Notes: a model not told the origin generated them from the sequence alone. A stretch of DNA of 64,000 bases from Hyphomicrobiales bacterium (GCA_900469615.1 UBYA01000029.1:124001-188000); one strand, 5' to 3'; positions 54,492 through 63,647 are shown, numbered from the stretch's first letter. Numbers and translations are program-made.

Positions 54492-54993
54492 CCGTGCGAA
54501 CTCCTTGCCGTCCCTCGCCTCCCGCAAGGTGGGGCCGGCGAGCTGGCATTCAAGGTGCCGATAACGCCTTTGTGTTCTCGTCCGTGCGGTGCAGGCCTCC
54601 ATTCGGCGCCCTTGAGTCGGCCGCAGGGCAGGCTTTCTTCTACAGTCCGGCTTCGGAGTTGCTTCGTTGGCGATTGGATGATCGGGAAGTCTTTGTTTCC
54701 AATCGGAAATTTCGGTTCCGTTCAGAATTTGAATCAACTGCCTCACGTATCGATTCAAGTCCGGGCGGGTTGGCTGTATCGCATTGTGACCGATCCTGGC
54801 GGGTTCGGGGGAGCGCCTTTGCAGCTCTCCTGCCGCGTGAGCGGGGCGCAGATGGACGGCCCGGAAAGCCATGAAATAAAGCCACTGTGACGCCTTTGTG
54901 CTTGAAACGTCGGCCCATATTCGACATAGAGCTTAGCGCAGAAAACTGGTCCGCAGGCTTTCTGCCAATTTCAACCGAACAGGACCGATCACC
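54492..54993. promoter_or_regulatory. Divergent intergenic region between sugar dehydrogenase and aspartate aminotransferase genes
   Basis: A 502-bp stretch that must carry two divergent promoters. For the aminotransferase, TTGAAA (54902-54907) and CATAGA (54925-54930) at 17-bp spacing are the best candidate. Open frames across it look like chance. Nothing else was seen. Confidence 0.4.
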
Positions 54994-56196
54994 ATGGCCT
55001 TTCTTGCCGACGCTCTTTCCCGTGTAAAGCCTTCTGCCACCATCGCCGTTTCCCAGAAAGCGCGCGAGCTGAAAGCAAAAGGACGCGACGTGATCGGCCT
55101 CGGCGCCGGTGAACCGGATTTCGACACGCCGGATAATATCAAGACGGCCGCCATCGACGCGATCAATCGCGGCGAGACGAAGTACACGCCGGTTTCCGGT
55201 ATTCCGGAACTGCGCAAGGCGATCGCCGCCAAGTTCAAGCGCGAGAACAATCTGGAATACGCTCCCGAGCAGACCATCGTCGGCACGGGCGGCAAGCAGA
55301 TCCTGTTCAACGCCTTCATGGCGACGCTGAACCCTGGCGACGAAGTCATCATCCCGACGCCTTACTGGGTTTCCTACCCGGAAATGGTGGCGCTGTGCGG
55401 CGGCACTCCGGTTTTCGTCGCGACGACGCAGGCCAACAACTTCAAGCTTCAGCCTGCCGACCTCGAAAAGGCGATCACGCCGAAGACCAAGTGGTTCATG
55501 TTCAACTCGCCGTCCAATCCGTCGGGCGCTGCCTATTCGCATGACGAGCTGAAGGCGCTGACGGATGTGCTGGTCAAGCATCCGCATGTCTGGATCCTGA
55601 CGGACGACATGTACGAACACCTGACCTATGGCGAGTTCAAATTCGCCACGCCGGTCGAAGTGGAGCCGAGCCTCTATGACCGCACGCTGACGATGAACGG
55701 CGTGTCGAAGGCCTATGCCATGACCGGCTGGCGTATCGGCTATGCCGCCGGCCCGCTGCAGCTCATCAAGGCGATGGATATGATCCAGGGCCAGCAGACC
55801 TCGGGTGCGACCTCGATTGCCCAGTGGGCCGCCGTCGAAGCGCTGAACGGTCCGCAGGATTTCATTCCGCGCAACAAGAAGATCTTCGAAGGCCGCCGCG
55901 ATCTCGTCGTGTCGATGCTGAACCAGGCCAAGGGCATTTCGTGCCCGGTTCCGGAAGGCGCATTCTACGTCTACCCGTCCTGCGCCGGTCTGATCGGCAA
56001 GACGGCACCGACCGGCAAGGTCATCGAGACGGACGAGGATTTCGTATCCGAGCTGCTGGAATCGGAAGGTGTGGCGGTCGTTCACGGTTCGGCCTTCGGC
56101 CTCGGCCCGAACTTCCGCATCTCCTACGCGACTTCGGAAGAACTGCTCGAGGAAGCTTGCCGCCGCATCCAGCGCTTTTGCGCAGCCTGCAAGTAA
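54994..56196 (+). CDS. aatA: Aspartate aminotransferase (class I, PLP-dependent)
   Basis: A 400-residue PLP enzyme. It interconverts aspartate/2-oxoglutarate and oxaloacetate/glutamate; the AAT-1-gamma type seen in rhizobia. Landmarks: VIGLGAGEPDFDTP, GTGGKQILFNAF, FNSPSNPSGAAYS and the PLP lysine in NGVSKAYAMTGWRIGYAAG, then FRISYATS at the end. A terminator follows. Confidence 0.95.
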   Translation: MAFLADALSRVKPSATIAVSQKARELKAKGRDVIGLGAGEPDFDTPDNIKTAAIDAINRGETKYTPVSGIPELRKAIAAKFKRENNLEYAPEQTIVGTGGKQILFNAFMATLNPGDEVIIPTPYWVSYPEMVALCGGTPVFVATTQANNFKLQPADLEKAITPKTKWFMFNSPSNPSGAAYSHDELKALTDVLVKHPHVWILTDDMYEHLTYGEFKFATPVEVEPSLYDRTLTMNGVSKAYAMTGWRIGYAAGPLQLIKAMDMIQGQQTSGATSIAQWAAVEALNGPQDFIPRNKKIFEGRRDLVVSMLNQAKGISCPVPEGAFYVYPSCAGLIGKTAPTGKVIETDEDFVSELLESEGVAVVHGSAFGLGPNFRISYATSEELLEEACRRIQRFCAACK

Positions 56197-56218
56197 GCGT
56201 TCGCGAATGGATCAAACG

Positions 56219-56246
56219 AAAGCCCGCCAGCGATGGCGGGCTTTTT
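56219..56246 (+). terminator. Terminator of aatA
   Basis: 11-bp stem AAAGCCCGCCA / TGGCGGGCTTT with GCGA loop and a further TT, 22 bases after the stop. Confidence 0.92.
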
Positions 56247-56335
56247 GCATTTGGACTATCGCCTTGAGTTCATGAACTGATTCAAGCGCTTCGCAACTCG
56301 AATCCGCCTGCCGGCCTAAATCATTGAAATTGGAA

Positions 56336-57430
56336 TCAAAGTCCGAGCGCGGTCAGCATGATGAAGGTGGCGAAAAGAATGAAATGGGTCATGCCCTCGA
56401 TCGCATTGGTTTCGCCGTCGTTGAGGTTGATGGCGGCGGCGATCAGCGTGATCATCACCATGACTGTCTGCACCGGCGACATGGCCATGATGAAGGGCTG
56501 GCCGGTGTAGAGCGCGATACCCTCCATGACCGGCACCGTCAGGATGACGGTCGACAGCGACGCACCCATGGCGATATTGACCGTCGCCTGCATGCGGTTC
56601 CTGAGCGCTGCGCGCAACGCGGTCAGGATTTCCGGCGCCGCCGAGATGGCGGCGACGACGATTGCGGCGATGGCGGGCGGAGCGCCCGTGCCTTTGAGGC
56701 CCGTATCCATGAAGGCCGACATGAACTCCGCCAGCGCCCCGATCAGCACGACGCCGATCAGGATGGTGACGATGGAGGCGGTGGTGGATTCTTCGTCATG
56801 GTGCTCTTCGGCGGCGGCTTTCTTTTCGTTGCGCGGATAGCTGTAGCTGAAAAAATAGCTGTGCTTGCCCACCTGCATGCGCAGGAACAGCGCATAGAGC
56901 GCGATCATCGCGACGATGGTGAAGGCGGAATAATAATGCCATTTCACATCGGGAATGAACTCGGGCACGATCATCGAAATGCCCATGGCCGTGAGGATCA
57001 TCACGCCGTAAGTCTTGCTGGAATCGTCGTTATAGGGCTGCTCGCCATGCTTCAGGCCGCCCAGAAGGGCGGCAAGCCCGAGGATGCCGTTGATATCGAG
57101 CATGACGGCGGCATAGATCGTGTCGCGCACCAGCGTCGGCGAGCTTTCGCCGCTCATCATGATGGCAAGGATGATGACTTCGACGGCGACGGCCGACAGC
57201 GTCAGGATCATCGTGCCGTAGGGATCGCCGACTTTAACGGCCAGAGTTTCGGCGTGGTGGGCGACCCGCATAGACGCCAGCACAATCGTTGCGATCAATG
57301 CCGCTGCCGCCAGCATCGATGCCGTCTGTCCCATCGCCAGCACTGAATGCTCGCCAACATAGGCGATGACGGCAATCGCCAATGCCACCAGGAGGGCTTT
57401 TTCCTGTCTGAGCCAGTTTGCTGTAATCAC
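56336..57430 (-). CDS. chaA: Ca2+/H+ (Na+/H+) antiporter, ChaA family
   Basis: A 364-residue cation/proton exchanger with eleven expected helices and the two alpha repeats: AVEVIILAIMMSG in the first half and AISAAPEILTALRAALRNRM in the second. GTG at 57430 is chosen because AAAGGTGG lies just before it. A His/Asp/Glu-rich cytoplasmic loop (EEHHDEEST) may sense cations. Confidence 0.92.
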   Translation of the reverse strand: MITANWLRQEKALLVALAIAVIAYVGEHSVLAMGQTASMLAAAALIATIVLASMRVAHHAETLAVKVGDPYGTMILTLSAVAVEVIILAIMMSGESSPTLVRDTIYAAVMLDINGILGLAALLGGLKHGEQPYNDDSSKTYGVMILTAMGISMIVPEFIPDVKWHYYSAFTIVAMIALYALFLRMQVGKHSYFFSYSYPRNEKKAAAEEHHDEESTTASIVTILIGVVLIGALAEFMSAFMDTGLKGTGAPPAIAAIVVAAISAAPEILTALRAALRNRMQATVNIAMGASLSTVILTVPVMEGIALYTGQPFIMAMSPVQTVMVMITLIAAAINLNDGETNAIEGMTHFILFATFIMLTALGL

Positions 57431-57662
57431 ATCCCCACCTTTGCGCCGATTCACGGTTGCACTCTAAATCAATGATTTCGCACATCAAGCTCGCAGCAGG
57501 AGAGTGCGATTTGCAGTCTGTGTCGAATAATGGAATACTGTATGAACAGGTGTCTGCCCAACCCACAAACGTCGCGGCATACTCGAAACCGTCTCAGATG
57601 CACGCGGCCCTGCCGGTAACGTCCGGATCCGAAGGTCTTGGCAGATGAGAAGGAGGGTATGA

Positions 57663-57944
57663 ATGGTCAAGGTCGTTTACGAAATCGTGCCGCATGACGG
57701 TGGATGGGCTTATCGTTTCCATGACGTTTATTCGGAAGCGTTTCCAACGCATTCCGAGGCGGTGGAAGCCGCCAGGATCGTGGCGGCCGAGCAGCAGGTC
57801 GGGGGCGACTCGGCCGAAATCAGCTGGCAGGACGAGAGCGGCAAATGGCATGAGGAATATGCCGATGGCGGCGACCGGCCGGAAACGGAAGTTATCGACG
57901 GCCAGGTGCATTTCCCGCCGGTGGACACGGCTCCCGGCGCCTAA
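57663..57944 (+). CDS. DUF2188 protein
   Basis: A 93-residue soluble protein of the DUF2188 type: VYEIVPHDGGWAYRFHDVY then FPTHSEAVEAARIVAAEQ. Function unknown. GAAGGAGG a few bases upstream of the ATG. Its end overlaps the convergent GrpB gene by four bases. Confidence 0.85.
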   Translation: MVKVVYEIVPHDGGWAYRFHDVYSEAFPTHSEAVEAARIVAAEQQVGGDSAEISWQDESGKWHEEYADGGDRPETEVIDGQVHFPPVDTAPGA

Positions 57945-58462
57945 GCCGACCGCAGGCTGATCGCCTTCCGGATTATCGCGTCGATGAAGTGACGTTTCTC
58001 GGCGGTATATCGGTCGCCGTCATGCCGATGGATTTCAGCGAGTTCCAGCTTCAGCCTCGCGTAGGCTGCGGCATCGGCTGGGTGCGCTCGAAGATGATCG
58101 CGAAAGATCAATCGGCGCTCGTGTGTCTGGTTGCCTGGTGGGCAAAGATAGACGCGTTCCGGCGGTTTGCCGTCGCGCCGCATGAATGCCCAGACCTCGT
58201 CGTCGTAGCGGTTGCCGCGCGGCTCGTAGCCTTGCTCCAGAAGAATCCGCGTTGCGCGCGGAATATCGGTGGAACTGCGCAGGATAATATCGATATCGAC
58301 GAGCGGCTTTGCGGCAAGACCGGGAATGGACGTGCTGCCGATATGCTCGATCGTCACGACACAGGGTGCCAGCAATCGTTCCAGTTTCTCGCGGATGCGT
58401 TTGAAATCCTCTGGCCAGGCCGGGTCGTATGGCACCAGTTCCACCGCCGTTGCTGGGGTCAT
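57941..58462 (-). CDS. GrpB-family nucleotidyltransferase-like protein
   Basis: A 173-residue GrpB (UPF0157) protein: VELVPYDPAWPEDFKRIRE, then IEHIGSTSIPGLAAKPLVDI with the DID residues of the nucleotidyltransferase fold, and RRLIFRDHLRAHPADA. Biochemical role unknown. Its ATG overlaps the stop of the LysR gene (ATGA). Confidence 0.92.
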   Translation of the reverse strand: MTPATAVELVPYDPAWPEDFKRIREKLERLLAPCVVTIEHIGSTSIPGLAAKPLVDIDIILRSSTDIPRATRILLEQGYEPRGNRYDDEVWAFMRRDGKPPERVYLCPPGNQTHERRLIFRDHLRAHPADAAAYARLKLELAEIHRHDGDRYTAEKRHFIDAIIRKAISLRSA

Positions 58463-59373
58463 GATCGCTCCTCCGTGTCGTTCCCCTTGATATAGTCCAG
58501 CAATCCGGCGACGAGCGCATCGAAGGTCACGCGGCAACGCGGGGATGTCTTCAGGTTCTCGTGCATCACGATCCAGGTCTCTATCGACAATTCGATCTCC
58601 GGCAGCACGCGCACGAGACTTGCATCCCGTCTTGCGAGCGGCGTCTGATAGAAGCCTATGCCGATGCCGGCTCGCAGCGCGTTGTGCAGCGCCGTGCTGT
58701 GGTCGGATCGAAAGCTGAAAGAGACGCCGTCGAGCATCGGATAGCGCTTCAGCATCGTGCGTATGTAGGCCGTCTGGCGATCGAAGCCGATCATCTTGTG
58801 CCGGCGGCGCAGGTCTTCGATCGTTTCGGGTTTGCCGTGCCGCTCGACATAGCTGCGGTGCGCGTAGAGGCCAAGGTTGATGGTCGCGATATGCCGGGCG
58901 AGCAGAGCTTCCTGCGCAGGCGCGACCATGCGTACGGCGATATCGGCCTCCCGCTGCAGCAGGTCTTCCACAGTGTCGGAGGGAGAAAGCTCCACGACGA
59001 GGTCGGGATATCGTGCCTGCAGCGTCGCGAGGATCGACGGCAGCACTTCCGTTCCGATCACCTCGCTGGCGCTGATGCGGACCGTGCCGCTGACTTTGTC
59101 GCGAGAGCCGGAGGCCGCGCGCAACAGGGCGGCCGTCGTGCTGGCCAGCGTTTCCGCATAGGGTTTCAGGACGAGTGCGGCATCGGTCGGCAACAGGCCC
59201 TGTTGCGACCGCGTAAACAGTTCGGCACCGACGGACTGTTCCAAGGCGTCGATATGACGGCCGACCGTCGGCTGCGTCAGGCCCAGCTCCCGGGCGGCGG
59301 CCGAGAGCGAGCCGTGCTCTAGCACGGTAAGAAAGGTACGATAGAAATCCCAGCTCGGTTCGGTTGATGCCAT
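58459..59373 (-). CDS. LysR-type regulator (divergent to the SDR gene)
   Basis: A 304-residue LysR regulator. N-terminal helix-turn-helix LEHGSLSAAARELGLTQPTV near residues 18-37, and a type 2 periplasmic-binding effector domain after residue 90. It diverges from an SDR gene, the usual layout for a regulator and its target. A palindrome (59372-59385) covers its own start codon. Confidence 0.93.
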   Translation of the reverse strand: MASTEPSWDFYRTFLTVLEHGSLSAAARELGLTQPTVGRHIDALEQSVGAELFTRSQQGLLPTDAALVLKPYAETLASTTAALLRAASGSRDKVSGTVRISASEVIGTEVLPSILATLQARYPDLVVELSPSDTVEDLLQREADIAVRMVAPAQEALLARHIATINLGLYAHRSYVERHGKPETIEDLRRRHKMIGFDRQTAYIRTMLKRYPMLDGVSFSFRSDHSTALHNALRAGIGIGFYQTPLARRDASLVRVLPEIELSIETWIVMHENLKTSPRCRVTFDALVAGLLDYIKGNDTEERS

Positions 59374-59385
59374 ACATTTATGTAT
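59372..59385. promoter_or_regulatory. Palindrome over LysR start codon, probable autoregulatory site
   Basis: Perfect inverted repeat ATACATTTATGTAT (two 6-base arms, 2-base centre), overlapping the LysR start and 82 bp before the SDR start. Fits a LysR half-site core. Confidence 0.55.
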
Positions 59386-59466
59386 ACCATCTGCAGATTT
59401 TTCCGCAATTTCGTTTATTGTCTGCGCGGAGCATAGTCACCCCCATCGAAACCGATGGAGATGACC

Positions 59467-60444
59467 ATGAGCAACGAGACAGATCATGTGAAGACCGCCC
59501 TGATACTCGGCGCGACCGGCGGTATTGGCGGTGCAGTCGCCGACGGGCTTGCGCTTCGTGGCTGGCGCATTCGCGCGCTGAACCGCAATGCGGCGGAGGC
59601 TGCCCGCCGCCTGCCGGAGTTCGACTGGATTCAGGGCGATGCCATGCAGGCTGCGGACGTCCTCAAGGCCGCGGAGGGGGCCAATGTCATCGTGCACGCC
59701 GTCAATCCGCCCGGCTACCGCAATTGGGGGCAGGTCGTGCTGCCGATGCTGGACAATACCATTGCCGCGGCCAAGGCGGTCGGCGCAAGGATCGTGCTGC
59801 CGGGTACGGTCTACAATTTCGGCCCCGATGTCTTCCCGAATGTCACGGAGGACAGTGCGCAGCGGCCGAAAACCCGCAAGGGGGCGATCCGCGTGCAGAT
59901 GGAGCGGCGCCTGAGGGCGGCCGCAGAGCAGGGGGATGCGCCCGTCATCATCGTTCGCGCCGGCGACTTCTTCGGCGGAGCCCGCGCCAACAGCTGGTTC
60001 TCGCAGGCCATGGTGACGCCGGGCAAGCCGATCGGCACGATGACCTATCCGGGCAAGCGCGGCATCGGTCATCAATGGGCTTACCTGCCCGACGTTGCAG
60101 AGACGATGATCCGGCTGATAGAGAAAGGCGACGAGCTGCCCACCTTCGCCGTCTATCATATGCGCGGCCATTGGGATGGCGATGGCAGGCAGATGGTCGA
60201 TGCCATGCAGCGCGTGCTTGGGCACAAGGTAAAAGTAAAGGCTTTTCCCTGGTGGATCGTGCCGCTGGCGGCTCCCTTCGTTCCCTTCATGCGGGAGCTG
60301 CGCGAAATGAGCTATCTCTGGGACGTGCCGCTGCAGATGCGAAACGACAGGCTGCTGGCCGTGCTCGGCGAAGAGCCGCATACGCCGATCGATGAGGCCA
60401 TCCGGGCAAGCCTCATGTCGATCGGCTGCATGCAGGCCGCTTGA
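59467..60444 (+). CDS. NAD(P)-dependent epimerase/dehydratase-type SDR
   Basis: A 325-residue extended or atypical SDR. Rossmann motif ALILGATGGIGGAVADGL at residues about 13-30, and later VLPGTVYNFGPDVFPN. The usual catalytic YxxxK is not obvious, so it may be an atypical binding or reductase form. GGAG six bases before the ATG at 59467 favours this over two upstream ATGs. Divergent from the LysR gene, probably its target. Confidence 0.87.
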   Translation: MSNETDHVKTALILGATGGIGGAVADGLALRGWRIRALNRNAAEAARRLPEFDWIQGDAMQAADVLKAAEGANVIVHAVNPPGYRNWGQVVLPMLDNTIAAAKAVGARIVLPGTVYNFGPDVFPNVTEDSAQRPKTRKGAIRVQMERRLRAAAEQGDAPVIIVRAGDFFGGARANSWFSQAMVTPGKPIGTMTYPGKRGIGHQWAYLPDVAETMIRLIEKGDELPTFAVYHMRGHWDGDGRQMVDAMQRVLGHKVKVKAFPWWIVPLAAPFVPFMRELREMSYLWDVPLQMRNDRLLAVLGEEPHTPIDEAIRASLMSIGCMQAA

Positions 60445-60491
60445 CGCCGCCTTTGCTACGCGACGTTGCCAATCGAGCGCCGATATGGAAA

Positions 60492-60517
60492 ACCCTCGCA
60501 ACTCAGGTTGCGAGGGT
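60492..60517. terminator. Bidirectional terminator between SDR and OYE genes
   Basis: Perfect 10-bp stem ACCCTCGCAA / TTGCGAGGGT with a CTCAGG loop, followed on the minus strand by TTT; between two convergent genes. Confidence 0.7.
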
Positions 60518-60554
60518 GTCTTGCCGATATCAAAATCGGGTGGGGAAGACCGGC

Positions 60555-61667
60555 TCAGGCGGCTTCGTCGAGCGTCGGGTAGTCGGCGTAACCCTTGGGG
60601 CCGCCGCCATAGAGCGTTGCCTGATCGAACGGAGCAAGCGGTGCGTTCTCCTTCAGGCGGCGGACCAGATCCGGGTTGGAGATGAACGGCTTGCCGAAGG
60701 CAACGACGTCCGCCTTGCCGTTCTCGACGGCTTCGATCGCCATCTCGCGGGTATAGGCGTTGTTGACCATCCAGCCGGCCTTGCCGCCCGCGGCCTTATA
60801 GGCTGCGTGCAGGGCGTCATAATCGAAGGGCAGGAAATCGCGCTTGCCGCCGGTCTGGCCTTCGATGACGTGGATATAGGCGAGGCCGTATTTCGCCAGA
60901 CCTTCGACGACATAGGTGAAGAGCGGCTGCGGAGCCGGGTCGCTGGCATCGCCCGATGGCGTTACCGGCGAAATGCGGATTGCCGTGCGGCCGGCGCCGA
61001 CTTCGCTGGTGACTGCATCGACCACTTCGAACAGAAAGCGGGCGCGATTTTCGATCGAGCCGCCGTATTGGTCGGTGCGGTCGTTGACGTTGCCGCGCAG
61101 GAACTGGTCGATCAGATAGCCGTTGGCGGCATGGATCTCGACGCCATCGAAACCGGCATCGATCGCGGCGCGGGCAGCCTTGCGATAGTCCTCGATGATG
61201 CCCGGGATTTCCGAGGTTTCGAGCGCACGCGGTTCGGAGACGTCGGCAAAGCTGCCGCTGCCATCGCTGTTGACGAGATAGGTCTTGGAATTTTCAGCGC
61301 GGCGGGAGGTCGAGGACACCGGCTTGCCGCCGTTCGGCTGCAGGCTTGTGTGCGAGATACGGCCCACATGCCACATCTGGACGACGATCTTGCCGCCATT
61401 GGCGTGGACGGCATCCGTTACCTTCTTCCAGCCGTCGAGCGCTTCCCTGGTGTAAAGACCGGGCACGTCGGCATAGCCCTGACCCTGGTGGGTGATGGCG
61501 GTGGCTTCGGTGATGATCAGGCCGGCGGTTGCGCGCTGGGCGTAATATTTGACGTTCAGATCGTTCGGCACGGCATTGGGCGAGCGGTTACGCGTCAGCG
61601 GGGCCATGACGATGCGGTTGGCAATCGAGATGTCGCCAAGCTTCGTCGGTTCGAACAATTTGGTCAT
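60555..61667 (-). CDS. Old Yellow Enzyme-type alkene reductase (NemA-like)
   Basis: A 370-residue FMN flavoenzyme of the OYE family. NRIVMAPLTRNRS near the N-terminus, VVQMWHVGRISH, the substrate-site DGVEIHAANGYLIDQFLR, and GGSIENRARFLFEV. Reduces electrophilic alkenes such as N-ethylmaleimide and nitro compounds. AAAGGA lies before the ATG. Third gene of the ArsR-MFS-OYE unit, 44 bp after the transporter. Confidence 0.95.
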   Translation of the reverse strand: MTKLFEPTKLGDISIANRIVMAPLTRNRSPNAVPNDLNVKYYAQRATAGLIITEATAITHQGQGYADVPGLYTREALDGWKKVTDAVHANGGKIVVQMWHVGRISHTSLQPNGGKPVSSTSRRAENSKTYLVNSDGSGSFADVSEPRALETSEIPGIIEDYRKAARAAIDAGFDGVEIHAANGYLIDQFLRGNVNDRTDQYGGSIENRARFLFEVVDAVTSEVGAGRTAIRISPVTPSGDASDPAPQPLFTYVVEGLAKYGLAYIHVIEGQTGGKRDFLPFDYDALHAAYKAAGGKAGWMVNNAYTREMAIEAVENGKADVVAFGKPFISNPDLVRRLKENAPLAPFDQATLYGGGPKGYADYPTLDEAA

Positions 61668-61711
61668 GGATCGTCCTTTCGTTGGGGAGAAGGTGGAGAA
61701 AAGGGGGAGGG

Positions 61712-62878
61712 TCAGGACGAGGCGAGTGCCTCGCCCTTCGGGCGCATGGTGGAGAAGGTCAGCAAGACGGTCAGGAAGCCCAGGATCGCCATGGCCGCGC
61801 CGGCGAGCGGCACCTGAGCCAGGGAGAAGCCCTCGTCGATGACCACGCCGCCGACCCAGGCGCCGAGCGCATTGCCGGTGTTGAAGGCGCCGATGTTGAT
61901 GGTCGAGACGAGGTTGGGGGCGTCCTTGCCGAAGGCAACGACGTTGATTTGCAGGGCAGGCACGGCCGCGAAAGCCGCGGTCGCCCAGAGGAAGAGCGTG
62001 ATTTCTGCACCGATAAAGGAGTGAATGGTGACGCTGAAGATCGCCGATGTCGCCGCGATCGCCAGGAAGACACCGGCAAGCGTCGTGCCGAGGCGCCAGT
62101 CCGCCAGCTTGCCGCCGATCAGATTGCCGATCGTCAGACCGACCCCGATCGACAGCAGAGTCCAGGTCACGGTTGCAGGCGAGACACCGGTTACGTCGCG
62201 CAGCATGGGGGCGATATAGGTGAAAAGCGCAAACATGGCGGCGGAGAAGAAGACGGTCGTCAGCAGGGCCAGCCACAGGCTGAGGCCACGCAAGGCCGCA
62301 ATCTCGCGGCCAAGACTGCCCTGGCGCGTCTCTTCGCTCTTGGGCAGCACCGCGGCGAGACCGGCGATAGAGGCGGCGCCGAGAAGCGTGACGATCCAGA
62401 ATGGCGCGCGCCAGCCGAAAGCCTGGCCGAATGCCGTGCCCAGGGGAACGCCGAGCACATTGGCGAGCGTCAGGCCGGTGAACATCAGGGCGACGGCGCG
62501 CGCCCTGCGATCCTCCGGCACCAGGCTTGCCGCGACGACAGAGCCGATGCCGAAGAAGGCGCCATGGCAGAGCGCGGTAACGATGCGGGCGATCATCAAC
62601 ACCCAATAGTTTGGAGCGACGGCACAGAGAAGATTGCCGAGAATGAAGAAGCCCATTAGCATGATCAATGCCGAGCGGCGGCGCAAATGGGCGGTCGAGA
62701 CAGCCATGATCGGTGCGCCGATCGCAACGGCCAGCGCATAGCCCGTCACCAGCCAACCCGCTTGGGGAATGGTGACGCCGAGATCGGCGGCGACTTCAGG
62801 CAGCAGCCCCATGATGACGAATTCGGTCGTGCCGATGGCGAAGGAGCTGAGCGCGAGGACGAGAAGCGCGAGCGGCAT
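61712..62878 (-). CDS. MFS transporter, DHA1 (AraJ-like)
   Basis: A 388-residue MFS exporter with 12 helices; starts LALLVLALSSFAIGTTEF, as in AraJ/YdhP types, and has the loop LVPEDRRARAVALMFTGLT. It follows the ArsR gene by two bases, so translation is probably coupled. Likely exports a toxic compound also handled by the reductase. Confidence 0.93.
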   Translation of the reverse strand: MPLALLVLALSSFAIGTTEFVIMGLLPEVAADLGVTIPQAGWLVTGYALAVAIGAPIMAVSTAHLRRRSALIMLMGFFILGNLLCAVAPNYWVLMIARIVTALCHGAFFGIGSVVAASLVPEDRRARAVALMFTGLTLANVLGVPLGTAFGQAFGWRAPFWIVTLLGAASIAGLAAVLPKSEETRQGSLGREIAALRGLSLWLALLTTVFFSAAMFALFTYIAPMLRDVTGVSPATVTWTLLSIGVGLTIGNLIGGKLADWRLGTTLAGVFLAIAATSAIFSVTIHSFIGAEITLFLWATAAFAAVPALQINVVAFGKDAPNLVSTINIGAFNTGNALGAWVGGVVIDEGFSLAQVPLAGAAMAILGFLTVLLTFSTMRPKGEALASS

Positions 62879-62880
62879 GT

Positions 62881-63174
62881 TCAGAGTTCCTTTTGCATGG
62901 CTGCGAGGAATTCAGCGATCGTTTCCTCGTTGCGCTTGTAGAAAATCCATTGGCCGAGCCGCCGCGTCGTCACCAGGCCGGCACGGTGCAGCGTGCCGAG
63001 ATGGGCCGAGACGGTCGATTGCGACAGGCCGCAGCGTTCGAACTGGCTGGCGCAGACGCCGAGTTCGAGCGGGTGCTCCTGTGTCGGAAAATGGGCCTGG
63101 GGATCCTTCAGGTGGTTGAGGATTTCCAGCCTGGCCGGATGGGCCAGAGCCTTCAGTATCTCGTTCTTGTCCAT
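62881..63174 (-). CDS. ArsR-family regulator
   Basis: A 97-residue winged-helix repressor: LKALAHPARLEILNHLKD at the start and GLSQSTVSAHLGTLHRAGLV for the recognition helix. Cys41 and Cys48 flank its HTH and could sense electrophiles or metal, but the classical CxC metal site is missing. The ATG has no clear ribosome-binding site; a GTG three codons upstream is possible. First gene of the ArsR-MFS-OYE operon. Confidence 0.92.
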   Translation of the reverse strand: MDKNEILKALAHPARLEILNHLKDPQAHFPTQEHPLELGVCASQFERCGLSQSTVSAHLGTLHRAGLVTTRRLGQWIFYKRNEETIAEFLAAMQKEL

Positions 63175-63186
63175 GGCGTTCACATC

Positions 63187-63230
63187 AATATCGAGTAATC
63201 CCGATTCATGTATCGACGGATTTCGATATA
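63187..63230. promoter_or_regulatory. Candidate ArsR operator
   Basis: ATATCGA (63188-63194) and TCGATAT (63223-63229) form an inverted repeat with a third TATCGA half-site between. It lies 14-55 bp upstream of the ArsR start codon. Confidence 0.45.
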
Positions 63231-63292
63231 TCAAGGGCGAGGCAAAAGATTATTTTCGCAAGACGGCCAAGGTGAGTGCTTAGAAATTGGGC

Positions 63293-63409
63293 AAAAAAAG
63301 AGGGCCACCGGAATAAACCAGGGCCCTTATAGGTGTGAAGGTCAAAACCTCCAGAGGGGAACAGCCAATGCGGTGGAACTGGGAGGAAAAGCCACCATGT
63401 GCATCAGCT
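63293..63409 (-). ncRNA. Tandem small RNA, AbcR-type (alpha-r15), proximal copy
   Basis: On the minus strand: a CATAAC -10 box (63416-63421) with TTGCGC -35 box (63439-63444), 17-bp spacing, predicts a start near 63409. The predicted RNA, about 117 nt, carries the C/U-rich loops TTTTCCTCCCAG and CCCCTCTGG, which can pair with ribosome-binding sites, and ends in a terminator (AGGGCC / GGCCCT stem plus T-run near 63293). A second copy is upstream. Features and position match AbcR1/AbcR2 as I remember them; which copy is which is not known. Confidence 0.8.
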
Positions 63410-63415
63410 GTGTGC

Positions 63416-63444
63416 GTTATGCTGCTAATTTGTGCAGTGCGCAA
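63416..63444 (-). promoter_or_regulatory. Promoter of proximal sRNA
   Basis: TTGCGC and CATAAC (read on the minus strand), 17 bases apart. Confidence 0.6.
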
Positions 63445-63496
63445 TGCTTTTTTGTGCATGGCAGTTATGCGTTCGCGACGCCGGGATCGAAAAGGC

Positions 63497-63612
63497 AAAA
63501 AAAAGGGCCTCCGGAGTAAACCAGGGCCCTATAGGTATGAAGGTCAAAAACCTCCAGAGGGGAACAGCCAATGCGGTGGAACTGGGAGGAAAAGCCACCG
63601 TGTGCATCAGCT
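63497..63612 (-). ncRNA. Tandem small RNA, AbcR-type (alpha-r15), distal copy
   Basis: Second copy of the same RNA, about 204 bp further upstream. Promoter TTGAAG/CATATC, again with 17-bp spacing, predicts a start near 63612. The C/U-rich loops are kept exactly (CTTTTCCTCCCAG, CCCCTCTGG). The terminator stem differs by a few changes that keep it paired, then eight Ts. The promoter and 5' ends have diverged more than the RNA body, so the copies may respond to different signals. Confidence 0.8.
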
Positions 63613-63618
63613 ATGTGC

Positions 63619-63647
63619 GATATGGTAGTTAAATGTGCAGGCTTCAA
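63619..63647 (-). promoter_or_regulatory. Promoter of distal sRNA
   Basis: TTGAAG and CATATC (read on the minus strand), 17 bases apart. Confidence 0.6.

Noticed and set aside
54428..54874. 148-codon frame over the intergenic region before the aminotransferase gene
   Set aside because: It starts inside the sugar dehydrogenase signal peptide on the other strand, shows no domain and no ribosome-binding site.
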